64,000 nt of DNA from Streptomyces chumphonensis. GTDB taxonomy: Bacteria; Actinomycetota; Actinomycetes; Streptomycetales; Streptomycetaceae. The stretch is taken from NCBI RefSeq assembly GCF_014779715.1, contig NZ_JACXYU010000001.1:1116001-1180000 (forward strand), written 5' to 3'. The notes beneath the pieces are model-generated. The model was given only the letters and a program-made list of their open reading frames with translations. It was not told the origin of the DNA and searched no databases. Below, in pieces: positions 23,189 through 31,879 of this stretch (its first letter is position 1; each line of letters starts with the position of its first letter). The position numbers and the translations under genes are program-made.

Positions 23189-25099
23189 TCAGCCGGCGCG
23201 CGGCGGGCCGAACCGGACCCACTGCGCGGTACTGGGCACGCCGTCCTCGTCCAGGAGGAACAGCATGTAGAAGCCCGGGATCGCGTCCTCGGGCGAGGGC
23301 GGCGCCTTGAGCTCCAGGGTGCCCTGGCCGCGCCGGACGATCTCCAGCTCCAGGTGGCGCTGGCTGGTGTTGACGGAGTGCGTGGCCGTCGACGGGGACA
23401 GGATCACCGCCCGTTCCACGTCCCCCGCCGTGCGGGAGCCGACCGTGAAGTGCTGCTCGTAGCGGAGCATCCGCTTCGGTGCCCGGCCCAGGTGGGGACG
23501 CTCGCCGCGATGCAGGTAGGCGGGTTCGTAGATCTCGACCGTGCCGTGCATGTCGTCGGTGATGTCGGGGTCGTTGGCGATCTGCTGGAGCTCGTCACCG
23601 GTGATCATGACGCGGCCGTCCGGCATCACGACCGCGTTGGAGTGGTAGCCGCGCGGCAGCCGCTGGACGGGCCCCAGGCGCCAGCCGCCGCCCGGCTCGC
23701 GCAGTTCGGTGCTGCGGTACTTCTGGTCGGCGTTGGGGTTGTAGGGGCCGTTGCCGTAGTCGCGGATGTCGGGGGCACCGTTGACGGTGAAGAGGCTGCC
23801 GTCGGGCAGGATCAGGGTGTTGTCCTGGGTGCGGCCGAACGCCTTGGAGCCGGACTTGGTCCAGGTGTCGTCCTTGAGCAGGTAGGTGGTCGGGTCGTTC
23901 GCGTCGCCGCCCATGTACAGGACGGAGTCGGGGCCGAGCGTGCCGTTGGGCAGCGGGACGGCCGAGCCGTACCAGCGCTCCACCTGCTTGCGGCCCTGCG
24001 GGCGGTCCGGCAGGTTCGGCAGGGTCCTCCGCGTCTGGCGGACCGGGTCGAAGGCCCACTGCTGGTCGGAGTCGCGGCCCAGGGCGTGGATGAGGCCGTC
24101 ACGCAGCGCGAAGGTGTGCGGGTAGTCGTGGCGGAAGGGGGCCTCGACGGTGAGCCGCTCGACCGGGTCGCCGATCATCCTGGCCCCGGTGCTCATGGGC
24201 ACGGGACGCCCCTGCGCCGGGAAGCGCTCGACGACCTCGGTCGGCGTCCCCCAGCCGCGCTCGGACTGGCCGGAGAAGATGTACTGGCGTCCGTCGGCCG
24301 CCGTCACGACCGTGGGGTACCAGCGGCCGACGGCCATGTCGTCCTGGCGCAGCCACTCCTCCTTCCACGGGTCGTAGAGGAGCGAGAGCTTGGCGCCGGA
24401 GCCCCCGTTGCCGCCGAGGTTGCCGCCGAAGACCCCGAGCATGCCGTTGGGAAGGAAGGAGTGGCCGGCGCAGAAGAACGGCGCCCTGCGCTTCTCGCCC
24501 CGGCCGTCCGGCATGTCGATGACCGGCGGGTGGGCGGCGGTGAAGGCGTCGGGGCCGGTGCCCCGGCGCGGATCCCACAGGAAGGCACGCCCCGCGTTCC
24601 GCGCGCCGATGATCTGGGTGGGCGCCGTTTCCCGGTTCGGGTTGTCCTCGACCGGCTCGAAGGAGAAGAGCAGGACCTTGCCCGTGGGGAGTTGGGCGAT
24701 GTGCACCCCGTAGTCGGGCGAGGGGAAGAACTCGGTGAAGCGGCCGAACTCCTTCGGGGCGAAGGCCGCGTTCTTCTTCCGCTGGTCCTCGGTGAGCCAC
24801 CGCAGGCTGTTCGTGCGGGTCGTCTGCGGGTAGTCGGAGGTGTTCTTCGCGGCGGCCCGGGTGCGCGCGTGGGCCTCGGCGTGCTCCCGTCCGATGGCGG
24901 CGGCCTCGGCGGGGTCGAACTGCGCCGCCACCTCCTCCGCGCTGACCTCCGGCACCAGGACGCCGCGCGGTGCCGGCTCGTCGTGGTGGTCGCCGCCGCC
25001 GTGGGCCGCGACGGGTCCGGCGGTGAGCGCCGTGAGCAGCGTGGCGGCGGACAACAGGGAACAGGCGGTGGCGGTGCCCGGGATCGTGCGATGGGCCAT
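23189..25099 (-). CDS. Second, secreted copper-radical oxidase (AA5-like, DUF1929)
   Basis: A 636-residue secreted protein. It has a signal peptide (about residues 1-29, ending PVAAH), a His-rich mature start HGGGDHHDE, kelch-like blades and a C-terminal DUF1929 domain. The copper-radical ligands are recognisable: Cys in FFCAGHSF, Tyr in HDYPHTF, Tyr-His in RGYHSNAV and His in ATHSVNTS. It is therefore probably an active oxidase, not a dead homologue. It is a distant paralogue of GlxA, convergent with it, and has no membrane anchor. The His-rich N-terminus could bind copper. Expected role: oxidation of a sugar or alcohol outside the cell with H2O2 release. ATG 25099 has AGGAGGAG upstream. Confidence 0.85.
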   Translation of the reverse strand: MAHRTIPGTATACSLLSAATLLTALTAGPVAAHGGGDHHDEPAPRGVLVPEVSAEEVAAQFDPAEAAAIGREHAEAHARTRAAAKNTSDYPQTTRTNSLRWLTEDQRKKNAAFAPKEFGRFTEFFPSPDYGVHIAQLPTGKVLLFSFEPVEDNPNRETAPTQIIGARNAGRAFLWDPRRGTGPDAFTAAHPPVIDMPDGRGEKRRAPFFCAGHSFLPNGMLGVFGGNLGGNGGSGAKLSLLYDPWKEEWLRQDDMAVGRWYPTVVTAADGRQYIFSGQSERGWGTPTEVVERFPAQGRPVPMSTGARMIGDPVERLTVEAPFRHDYPHTFALRDGLIHALGRDSDQQWAFDPVRQTRRTLPNLPDRPQGRKQVERWYGSAVPLPNGTLGPDSVLYMGGDANDPTTYLLKDDTWTKSGSKAFGRTQDNTLILPDGSLFTVNGAPDIRDYGNGPYNPNADQKYRSTELREPGGGWRLGPVQRLPRGYHSNAVVMPDGRVMITGDELQQIANDPDITDDMHGTVEIYEPAYLHRGERPHLGRAPKRMLRYEQHFTVGSRTAGDVERAVILSPSTATHSVNTSQRHLELEIVRRGQGTLELKAPPSPEDAIPGFYMLFLLDEDGVPSTAQWVRFGPPRAG

Positions 25100-25152
25100 G
25101 GACTCCTCCTCGGGAGCGCGAGCGGCGATACGCCACGCAGGGTAACGACAAC

Positions 25153-25167
25153 GCGACATAAAGTCGC
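25153..25167. promoter_or_regulatory. 15-bp inverted repeat upstream of the secreted oxidase gene
   Basis: GCGAC and GTCGC flank ATAAA, 54 bp upstream of the ATG at 25099. It may be an operator or overlap the promoter. Confidence 0.4.
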
Positions 25168-25241
25168 AGAAGGACAGTGCAGAAAGCATTCGCCAGGGGC
25201 ATATGTCGCGGAGGCGGCGCCCCGGTGGTGGCGCGTGGACG

Positions 25242-25283
25242 GCCGTCCGTCCGCCGCCCGGGCCGGGGCGGCGGACGGACGGC
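25242..25283. terminator. Strong terminator after the DyP peroxidase gene
   Basis: A perfect 16-bp stem (25242-25257 with 25268-25283), extended by C-G pairs in the loop region. It separates the DyP gene from the oxidase gene downstream on the same strand. Confidence 0.85.
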
Positions 25284-25290
25284 GAACGGA

Positions 25291-27012
25291 TCAGCCGCGC
25301 GCGCCGCGCAGGAAGCTGCGGCTGGGGACGAAGAAGTACTCGGCGCCGCGCAGCGTCACCGACTCGGCCAGCGAGACCGTCACCTTCTCCCCCGCGACGC
25401 CGTGCTTCCTCGGCCAGTGCGTCGGCGTCTGTGCGCTACCGACCCCGACCACCGGGTCCTGCCCCGTGGAGGGCTTGCCGTCCACGCCGCCCGCGACGAA
25501 GTCGACGTCGTTGCACCAGCGGTCCTGCATGAACTCGAACTGTTCGGCGATGTCCGCCTGGGCACAGAGGAACAGCAGCCCGACGGTGCCGTCGCCCTCG
25601 TAGGAGATGCCACGGCGGGCGATGCGGCGCCTGCGCTCCTCCTCCAGGGTGCCGCCGAACCGCCAGACGGTGTCACCGCGCGGGTTCGTCTTGCGGGTGT
25701 GGGCCTGGTAGGGGCACTTCAGGCCGTCCTGGTCGCCGGAGAAGTCGAAGTCGTTCGGGATGGGGGCGTCCACCCCGGCCGCGGTGGCCGGCAGGTTGAC
25801 GGGCGTGCCGTTGCGGAAGCGGCCGACCATGTACGCGCCGGCGAGCTCCTTGTCGCCCTCGTGCGGCTCCGCCCGGCCGTCGGCCTCCGCCAGCGCACGG
25901 GCGAGCCTCAGGCGCTGCGCGTCGAAGTGCGGGACGTCCTGCTCCAGCTTGCGGTAGACGACGAACGAGCCGTACCCGGTCTCCGCGTCACCGCCCGGGT
26001 CCTTGGCGAGGACCAGGCTGAGCGGCCCGCCCGGGTGCCACACGCTGTGCCCCTCCTCCTTCTTCGCCCGTTCGACGTCCTTGGCCAGGAAGTGCGGCTC
26101 GCTGACGCCGTCGGCGAAGCCGAAGTGCTCACGCGCGGGCCCGTTCGGACGCAGCCGGAGCACCTTGCCCGCCTCCTCGTGCACGACGCGCCCGGCGCGG
26201 GCGGCGAGCAGGTCGGCCCGGATCTCCTCCGCCGTCCGCTGCACCCGCTCCGGGTCGTCGTCGGCGACGATCACCAACGCGTGCAGGCTCTCCCGGAAAC
26301 CCCGGTGCCACTGCTCCACCGGAGGGTCGCAGAGCTTCGTCAGCGTCGCGGCGTCCCGGCTGCCGCGGACGAACGCCTCGTCCGCCGGGAGCCGGGTGAA
26401 ACCGAGCGCGCGGTAACCGGACGCCGAGAGCATGAGGTTGACGAAGACGTCGCTGGGGTTCCTGGCCAACTCCGCCTCCAGGAGGGCCTCCGGATCGACG
26501 AGGCGGCCCCCGCCGTCGCCGTCGTGACCGCCGTCGGGGTCGGGCCGGGCGCCGCCGCGGTCGCTTCCGGACCCGGCCGTGCCGCCGAACAGGGCGCCCC
26601 CGAGCCCCGCGCCGACCGAGCCGCCGAACAGGCCCGCCTGCGCGTCGAGCGTGAGCCGTGGGCCGTCGGCGAAGCGGAGGCCGACGGAGACGCCCAGCGG
26701 CCCGAAGCCGGCGGCGGCGAACAGGGCGGCCCGCCTGCGGGAGTCGTCCCACTGCTTCATCGCGGTGGTGACCCGGTCGGCCATGTCCGCCAGCCAGGCC
26801 CGGCCCCGGTCGCGGCGCGTGGCGTCGGCCGAGTCGGCCGAGTCGAACCGGACGAACAGGTGGCGGCTGTGCCCCCGGCCGTGGCTCTTGAGGATGTTGC
26901 CCTGGAGGTCCTCCATGAGGCGGCGTTCGGCCGGGTCGAACGCACCCTCCCGGTCGGCCGGGCCGATCCCGGTCTCCTTGTCGAAGTCGATCCTGACGGC
27001 TTCCATGGTCAT
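25291..27012 (-). CDS. DyP-type heme peroxidase (cytoplasmic)
   Basis: A 573-residue dye-decolorizing peroxidase. The distal motif GxxDG appears as FGFADGVSEP (about residue 305), and the proximal heme His region as CPYQAHTRKTNPRG (about 440). There is no Tat or Sec signal, so it is cytosolic, or exported only with a partner. A Gly/Asp-rich insertion (about residues 125-175) is likely a disordered loop. At 573 residues it is longer than B-type DyPs and closer to the C/D (V) group. A DyP beside two copper-radical oxidases recalls DtpA, which matures GlxA, but DtpA is Tat-exported. Two in-frame ATG codons (27012 and 27006); the first has GGGAGC upstream. Confidence 0.88.
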   Translation of the reverse strand: MTMEAVRIDFDKETGIGPADREGAFDPAERRLMEDLQGNILKSHGRGHSRHLFVRFDSADSADATRRDRGRAWLADMADRVTTAMKQWDDSRRRAALFAAAGFGPLGVSVGLRFADGPRLTLDAQAGLFGGSVGAGLGGALFGGTAGSGSDRGGARPDPDGGHDGDGGGRLVDPEALLEAELARNPSDVFVNLMLSASGYRALGFTRLPADEAFVRGSRDAATLTKLCDPPVEQWHRGFRESLHALVIVADDDPERVQRTAEEIRADLLAARAGRVVHEEAGKVLRLRPNGPAREHFGFADGVSEPHFLAKDVERAKKEEGHSVWHPGGPLSLVLAKDPGGDAETGYGSFVVYRKLEQDVPHFDAQRLRLARALAEADGRAEPHEGDKELAGAYMVGRFRNGTPVNLPATAAGVDAPIPNDFDFSGDQDGLKCPYQAHTRKTNPRGDTVWRFGGTLEEERRRRIARRGISYEGDGTVGLLFLCAQADIAEQFEFMQDRWCNDVDFVAGGVDGKPSTGQDPVVGVGSAQTPTHWPRKHGVAGEKVTVSLAESVTLRGAEYFFVPSRSFLRGARG

Positions 27013-27240
27013 GCGGGGCTCCCGTGGGCGTGGGCGGACACTGCCCCCCGTCTACCCTCCGTCACCGCCCCGCGGGGTCCGTTCCCGGGGAATCCGCCCT
27101 GTGCCCAAGCCGTTCCGCCCGCATGGCGGGCGCGCGCGGCGTGGAGCCCGCGCCGACGTGCCGCGGAGCGCCCGAGCGAGCGCCGGGAGTGCGCGCCGAC
27201 GGTGCCGCGCGCTCGTGCGCTCCGCGCGCGGCCCGGTGCG

Positions 27241-28278
27241 TCATCGCGCGTTGCGCGCCAGCTCCAGGGCGTACGCGTGGTGCCACTCCCCCGCCTGCGG
27301 GCCGCCCCGGCAGGTGCCGTCGGACTCCCCGGGGCGCTTCACCCACAGGAAGGCGTCGATCCGCTCGTCGCCCGTCTCCGTCGTCGGCGGCCGACCGAGC
27401 GCGCGGCCCGGCGGGTTGCACCACGCCTCCTCCGCCTCGTCCCCCGGCACCGGCCCGTTGCCGTTGCGGCTGGTGTCGATGACGAAGGGCTTGTCGCCGA
27501 CCATCGACGACAGCCGCTTCCCGTACTCCGCGTTGGCCTCGGTCGTCTGGTAGTTGGAGACGTTGAGCGAGAAGCCGTCGGCCTGCTCGATGCCCGCCCG
27601 GCGCAGCGGCTCGACCATGCCGCCGGGGTCGCGCACCCACTGCGGGTTCCCCGCGTCGACGTAGACGCGGGTGTCGGGCAGCGCGCCCAGCTTCGCCACC
27701 GCCTCGGACAGCAGGGCGTAGTGCTCGTCGTGCAGCTCGGCGGGGACGCAGCCGGGGACGAGGAGGTGCGGCAGGGCGTCCGGCTCCAGTACGACCCACG
27801 CCTCCCGGTCGCCGATGCCCGACACCACGCGGTCGATCCAGGCGCGGTAGGCGTCCGCGCTCTCGGCCCCGCCCTTGGAGTACTGGCCGCAGTCGCGGTG
27901 GGGGATGTTGTAGAGGACGAGCAGCGGCGTGCGGTCCGCCTCGGCCGCGGCCTCGGTGAGCCGACGGGCCTCCCCCTCCGGGTCCTCGGTGCCGATCCAC
28001 TGCCCCGCGGGGCGCCCGGCGATCGCCTCGACGAGCTCCGCTTCCCCGGGCGCGTCCTGGCGGGCCTCGGCCAGTGCCTGTGCGGCCTTGCTCTCCGGGT
28101 TCACCCAGAAGGGACCCGGGTCCTCGGCCGCCCCGGAGGCGGGCGACTCCTTCCGGGGCGGGCCGTCCTCGTCCCCGTCCGAGGAGGAGCAGGCGCCCAG
28201 CAGCGCCATGGCCGCCAGCGCGGCCGTTCCGGCGAGCGCCCCGGTGCGCGTCCTGCGGGCGGCGTCCGTGCCGTACAT
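27241..28278 (-). CDS. GH6 endoglucanase lipoprotein (CslZ-like)
   Basis: A 345-residue cellulase of glycoside hydrolase family 6. A signal sequence ends in a lipobox (LLGACSSS), so it is a membrane-anchored lipoprotein. The GH6 marks are YNIPHRDCGQYS (about residue 118), the acid Asp in VVLEPDALP (about 163), the DAGNPQW strand, SNYQTT and the candidate base in VIDTSRNGNGP. No carbohydrate-binding module is present. In S. coelicolor an endoglucanase gene (cslZ) sits directly after cslA-glxA. Here the probable equivalent is 4 kb away and inverted, with the second oxidase and DyP genes between. It would trim the CslA-made glycan. ATG 28278 has GGGGGAG 4 nt upstream. Confidence 0.9.
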   Translation of the reverse strand: MYGTDAARRTRTGALAGTAALAAMALLGACSSSDGDEDGPPRKESPASGAAEDPGPFWVNPESKAAQALAEARQDAPGEAELVEAIAGRPAGQWIGTEDPEGEARRLTEAAAEADRTPLLVLYNIPHRDCGQYSKGGAESADAYRAWIDRVVSGIGDREAWVVLEPDALPHLLVPGCVPAELHDEHYALLSEAVAKLGALPDTRVYVDAGNPQWVRDPGGMVEPLRRAGIEQADGFSLNVSNYQTTEANAEYGKRLSSMVGDKPFVIDTSRNGNGPVPGDEAEEAWCNPPGRALGRPPTTETGDERIDAFLWVKRPGESDGTCRGGPQAGEWHHAYALELARNAR

Positions 28279-28531
28279 CCACTCCCCCTCGCCACACGTG
28301 GGGCGGTGTGCCCCACGTCGCTCGATTCTCGCAAGACCGTCCGGAACGTCCCGGCGCGGGCCCCGGTTCACCCGGCCCGACGGTGGTGTCCGCCGGGACC
28401 GGTCGCTCCCGAGCCTAGGTGTGCCGTCGGGCGGATCGGCACCGGCGGCCGGAAACCCGTTCGGCCGCGCCGGGCGTGCCGCCGCCGGGAGGGCGGGGCA
28501 CGGTCGAAGGGCATCGACCCGGAGGTTCGCC

Positions 28532-29155
28532 ATGAGTACCGCATGCCCCACGAGGGTGACGTTCCGTACCGCGCTGCTGACGGTGGGCGCCGCCGCCCTC
28601 ACGCTGTCCGGAGCCGGGCCCGCCGCGGCCGACCGGACGGGGCCGGTGGACCCGGAGTACTCCGGGTCGGTCGTCGTGACCCCGGCGAAGGTCCGGGCCG
28701 GCGGGCAGGTCGCGCTGCGGGTGGACTCCTGCGACGGGGACAAGGCGCTGGCCCGCTCACGCGCCTTCGTCGCCACCGTGACGCTCACGCAGACCGCCGA
28801 CCAGACCCTGAGCGGCCACGCGGGCATCCGCGCCGCCGCCGAACCGGGCCGCTACGGCATCACCGTCGACTGCTACGACAAGACGGGCAACCTCAAGCGC
28901 GGGATCGCCGAGGGCTCGGTCTTCGTCGTCGGCGGGCGGCCCCACCCGGAACCGACGCACCACGACGGGGGCCGCGACGGGCACCACGAGCGGCCGGTGG
29001 CCCCCGTCCGCGCGGGCGGGGGCGGCACGGCGGGCGAGGACGACGACGCCTCGGCGTCCGTCGCCCTCGGGCTCGCCGGGGCCGGTGCCGTGGGTCTGGC
29101 CGGCTTCGCCGTCGTGCGGCGGCGCCTGGTGGCACGGCGCGGCGCCGACGGCTGA
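28532..29155 (+). CDS. Secreted single-pass membrane protein next to a sortase
   Basis: A 207-residue protein. A signal peptide (1-35, ending PAAADR) precedes an Ig-like extracellular domain of about 100 residues with two Cys (VDSCDGDK and VDCYDKTG), likely a disulfide. A His/Asp/Gly-rich linker follows, then a C-terminal helix (VALGLAGAGAVGLAGFAVV) with basic residues after it. The layout resembles sortase substrates or cell-surface proteins, but no LPXTG or LAXTG motif is visible. The sortase gene starts 5 nt downstream. ATG 28532 has GGAGG 6 nt upstream. Function unknown. Confidence 0.75.
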   Translation: MSTACPTRVTFRTALLTVGAAALTLSGAGPAAADRTGPVDPEYSGSVVVTPAKVRAGGQVALRVDSCDGDKALARSRAFVATVTLTQTADQTLSGHAGIRAAAEPGRYGITVDCYDKTGNLKRGIAEGSVFVVGGRPHPEPTHHDGGRDGHHERPVAPVRAGGGGTAGEDDDASASVALGLAGAGAVGLAGFAVVRRRLVARRGADG

Positions 29156-29159
29156 CGCC

Positions 29160-29831
29160 GTGTCCGGCGAGGGGCGCTCCTCGGGCACCGGGCGGGTGAT
29201 GACGGGCACGGCCTGGGCGGTGCTGCTGCTGGCCCTGTGGCTGTGGGGCAAGGACATCTCCGACACGGCGCCGCCCGGCGCCACCCGCGACGTCGCGACC
29301 TCCGAGCGGGTCCGGGACGAGGGACGCGTCGCCCTGCCCCCGGCCACCGAGCCCCTCCGGGAGCGGGCGGCGCCGCAGCGGGTCGTCATCGACGAACTGG
29401 GGGTGGACGCCGTCGTCGTCCCCCGGGGACTCGACCGGGACGGCGCCGTCGATCCGCCGCCGCTGGCGGAGGCCGACACCGTCGGCTGGTACGCGGGCGG
29501 CCCGGCGCCGGGCGAGGACGGCGCGGCCCTGCTCGTCGGCCATGTGGACACCGAGACCGACCGCGCCGTCTTCTACGAGCTGAGCACCCTGGAGCCGGGC
29601 GTGGCGGTGCGGGTGGCGCGGGCCGACGGCACGGCCGCCGAGTTCACCGTGGAGGACGTCGAGGTCGTGCCGCGCGACGGGTTCGACGCGGAGCGGGTCT
29701 ACGGGGAACGGCACGAGGGCCGGGCGGAGTTGCGCCTCATCACCTGCGGGGGCACGTTCGACGAGAAGGCCGGTGCCTACACGGCGAACGTCGTCGTCTC
29801 CGCCTACCTCACGGGCTCGACGACCGCCTGA
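29160..29831 (+). CDS. Class F sortase lacking the usual catalytic Arg
   Basis: About 223 residues. An N-terminal membrane helix (AWAVLLLALWLWG) precedes a sortase beta-barrel. The catalytic His is in LLVGHVDTE and the Cys in LITCGGTF. After the Cys the sequence reads FDEKAGAYTANVVVSAYL and contains no Arg at all, although sortases use an Arg about 12 residues after the Cys; a Thr is there. Sortases cleave a sorting motif and attach proteins to the cell wall, or in class F may only process them. Start GTG 29160 lies 5 nt after the preceding stop, so the two genes are coupled; ATG 29199 is an alternative. Confidence 0.82.
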   Translation: MSGEGRSSGTGRVMTGTAWAVLLLALWLWGKDISDTAPPGATRDVATSERVRDEGRVALPPATEPLRERAAPQRVVIDELGVDAVVVPRGLDRDGAVDPPPLAEADTVGWYAGGPAPGEDGAALLVGHVDTETDRAVFYELSTLEPGVAVRVARADGTAAEFTVEDVEVVPRDGFDAERVYGERHEGRAELRLITCGGTFDEKAGAYTANVVVSAYLTGSTTA

Positions 29832-29914
29832 CGGGCTCCGCCGCGGGGCGGTGGCCGTCTCGGCATGTGTCCCGGGCATGTCGGGGGACGGGGGCGGTGC
29901 ATAGCATGGGCCGC

Positions 29915-30694
29915 ATGAGCGAACGCAAGCCGATCGAATCGTGGCTGACCGACATGGACGGCGTCCTGATGCACGAGGGCGTGCCGGTGCCCGGGGCCGA
30001 TGTCTTCATCACGAAGCTGCGCGAGTCCGGCAAGCCGTTCCTGGTGCTGACCAACAACTCGATGTACACCGCGCGCGACCTGCACGCCCGGCTGAACCGG
30101 ATCGGTCTGGAGGTGCCCGCCGAGAACATCTGGACCTCCGCGCTCGCCACCGCGAAGTTCCTCGACCAGCAGCACCCGGGCGGCACCGCGTACGTCATCG
30201 GCGAGGCGGGCCTGACGACCGCGCTGCACGACGTCGGCTACGTCCTGAGCGACGCGGACCCCGAGTTCGTCATCCTGGGCGAGACCCGGACGTACTCCTT
30301 CGAGGCCCTCACCAAGGCCATCCGCCTCATCAACGACGGGGCCCGGTTCATCGCGACGAACCCCGACAACACCGGCCCCTCCCCCCAGGGGGCGCTGCCG
30401 GCCACGGGTTCCGTCGCGGCGCTGATCACCAAGGCCACCGGCAGGGAGCCCTACTTCGTCGGCAAGCCGAACCCCCTGATGATGCGCACCGGGCTGAACG
30501 CCATCGGGGCGCACTCGGAGACGTCGGCCATGATCGGCGACCGGATGGACACCGACGTCCTGGCCGGGCTGGAGGCCGGGATGGAGACGTTCCTCGTCCT
30601 CACCGGGCTGACGGCCAAGGAGGACATCGACCGCTACCCCTTCCGCCCGACGACCGTGGTGGACTCCATCGCCGACCTCGTCGACCTGGCCTGA
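29915..30694 (+). CDS. HAD-IIA hydrolase, NagD-type phosphatase
   Basis: A 259-residue HAD phosphatase. Motif I appears as TDMDGVLMHEG, motif II as LTNNSM, the motif III Lys in FVGKPNPLM and motif IV as MIGDRMDTDV. The C2B-type cap of the NagD/PNPase subfamily lies between motifs II and III. In motif I the first Asp sits at TDMDGV, so both Asp are present. Substrates of this group include nucleotides and phosphoglycolate. ATG 29915 is taken; ATG 29906 is in frame. TAGCAT at 29902-29907 could be a -10, with a near-leaderless start. Confidence 0.87.
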   Translation: MSERKPIESWLTDMDGVLMHEGVPVPGADVFITKLRESGKPFLVLTNNSMYTARDLHARLNRIGLEVPAENIWTSALATAKFLDQQHPGGTAYVIGEAGLTTALHDVGYVLSDADPEFVILGETRTYSFEALTKAIRLINDGARFIATNPDNTGPSPQGALPATGSVAALITKATGREPYFVGKPNPLMMRTGLNAIGAHSETSAMIGDRMDTDVLAGLEAGMETFLVLTGLTAKEDIDRYPFRPTTVVDSIADLVDLA

Positions 30695-30749
30695 TCCGCC
30701 CCGGGGCGCACCGGTCGCGGGCCGGACGGTGCGCCCTACCATGGGCCCG

Positions 30750-31808
30750 ATGAACGCATCTCCCCTGCGCGTCGGGCTCATCGGGTACGGACTGGCCGGT
30801 TCCGCCTTCCACGCGCCGCTGATCGCGGCCTCCCGGGACCTGAGCCTCCACACCGTCGTCACCTCCCGCCCCGAACGGGCCCGGCAGGCCCGCGAGGACC
30901 ACCCCGGCGTCCGGACGGTGGCCGACGCCGACGCGTTCTTCGCCGACACCGGCGCGCTCGACCTCGTCGTCGTCGCCACCCCCAACCGCACCCATGTGGC
31001 GCTCGCCGAACGGGCGTTGCGGGCCGCACTGCCCGTCGTGGTGGACAAGCCGCTGGCCGCCACGGCCTCCGAGGCGGAGAGCCTGGCGGCGCTCGCCCAG
31101 GAGCGCGGGCTCCTGCTCTCCGTCTTCCACAACCGCCGCTGGGACGCCGACTTCCGCACCCTGCGGGCCCTGCTCGACCGGGGCGACCTGGGGACCGTGC
31201 ACCGGTTCGAGTCCCGCTTCGAGCGCTGGCGGCCGAAGCCGAAGGGCGGCTGGCGCGAGTCCGGCGACCCCGCCGACGTCGGCGGCCTCCTGTACGACCT
31301 GGGCAGCCACGTGGTGGACCAGGCGCTGGCGCTCTTCGGCCCGGCCGCGACCGTCTACGCCGAGTCCGACGTGCTGCGCCCGGGGGCGGAGGCCGACGAC
31401 GACACGTTCATCGCCATCCTCCACACCGGCGGCGTCCGCTCCCACCTGTGGGTCAGCGCCCTGGCGGCCCAGCACGGGCCGCGCCTGCGGGTGCTGGGCG
31501 ACCGGGCGGCCTTCGTCACCCACGGGCTCGACCCGCAGGAGGACGCCCTGCGGGCCGGGGAGCGGCCGGGCGGGCCGGAGTGGGGTGTGGAGCCCCCGTC
31601 CGCGTGGGGCACGCTCGGCACCGTGGCCGAGGCGGCGCCCGTCCCCTCGCTGCCGGGTGACTACCCGGCCTACTACGCCGCCGTCGCCGAGGCGCTGCGC
31701 TCGGGCGGGGAGCCGCCGGTGACCGCGCTGGAGGCGGCCGACACGCTGCGGGTCCTGGAGGCGGCCCGGCACTCGGCGGCCCGCCGGGTGACGGTCACCC
31801 TGGCCTGA
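30750..31808 (+). CDS. Gfo/Idh/MocA family oxidoreductase
   Basis: A 352-residue NAD(P)-dependent oxidoreductase. The N-terminal Rossmann fold starts RVGLIGYGLAGSAFHAPL; the EKP-equivalent is VVVDKPLAATASEAE (about residue 95), giving the cofactor Lys. The C-terminal alpha/beta domain contains DLGSHVVDQALALFG, with the conserved His. The style is that of YdgJ-like sugar or polyol dehydrogenases. ATG 30750 is taken; ATG 30741 is in frame and equally close to the putative promoter. It stands alone on this strand and is convergent with the FAH gene. Confidence 0.86.
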   Translation: MNASPLRVGLIGYGLAGSAFHAPLIAASRDLSLHTVVTSRPERARQAREDHPGVRTVADADAFFADTGALDLVVVATPNRTHVALAERALRAALPVVVDKPLAATASEAESLAALAQERGLLLSVFHNRRWDADFRTLRALLDRGDLGTVHRFESRFERWRPKPKGGWRESGDPADVGGLLYDLGSHVVDQALALFGPAATVYAESDVLRPGAEADDDTFIAILHTGGVRSHLWVSALAAQHGPRLRVLGDRAAFVTHGLDPQEDALRAGERPGGPEWGVEPPSAWGTLGTVAEAAPVPSLPGDYPAYYAAVAEALRSGGEPPVTALEAADTLRVLEAARHSAARRVTVTLA

Positions 31809-31829
31809 CGCCGCCGCCCGCCGGCCGTC

Positions 31830-31861
31830 CCCGCCCGCCGTCCGCGGTGGAGGCGGGCGGG
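31830..31861. terminator. Terminator between convergent Gfo/Idh and FAH genes
   Basis: CCCGCCCGCC (31830-31839) pairs perfectly with GGCGGGCGGG (31852-31861), with a 12-nt loop. Confidence 0.7.
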
Positions 31862-31879
31862 AACGCCCTCACGCCGGCC

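Noticed and set aside
25177..29199. A 1340-codon plus-strand frame opposite the DyP and GH6 genes
   Set aside because: The opposing genes have clear catalytic motifs; this frame has none and reads as low-complexity.
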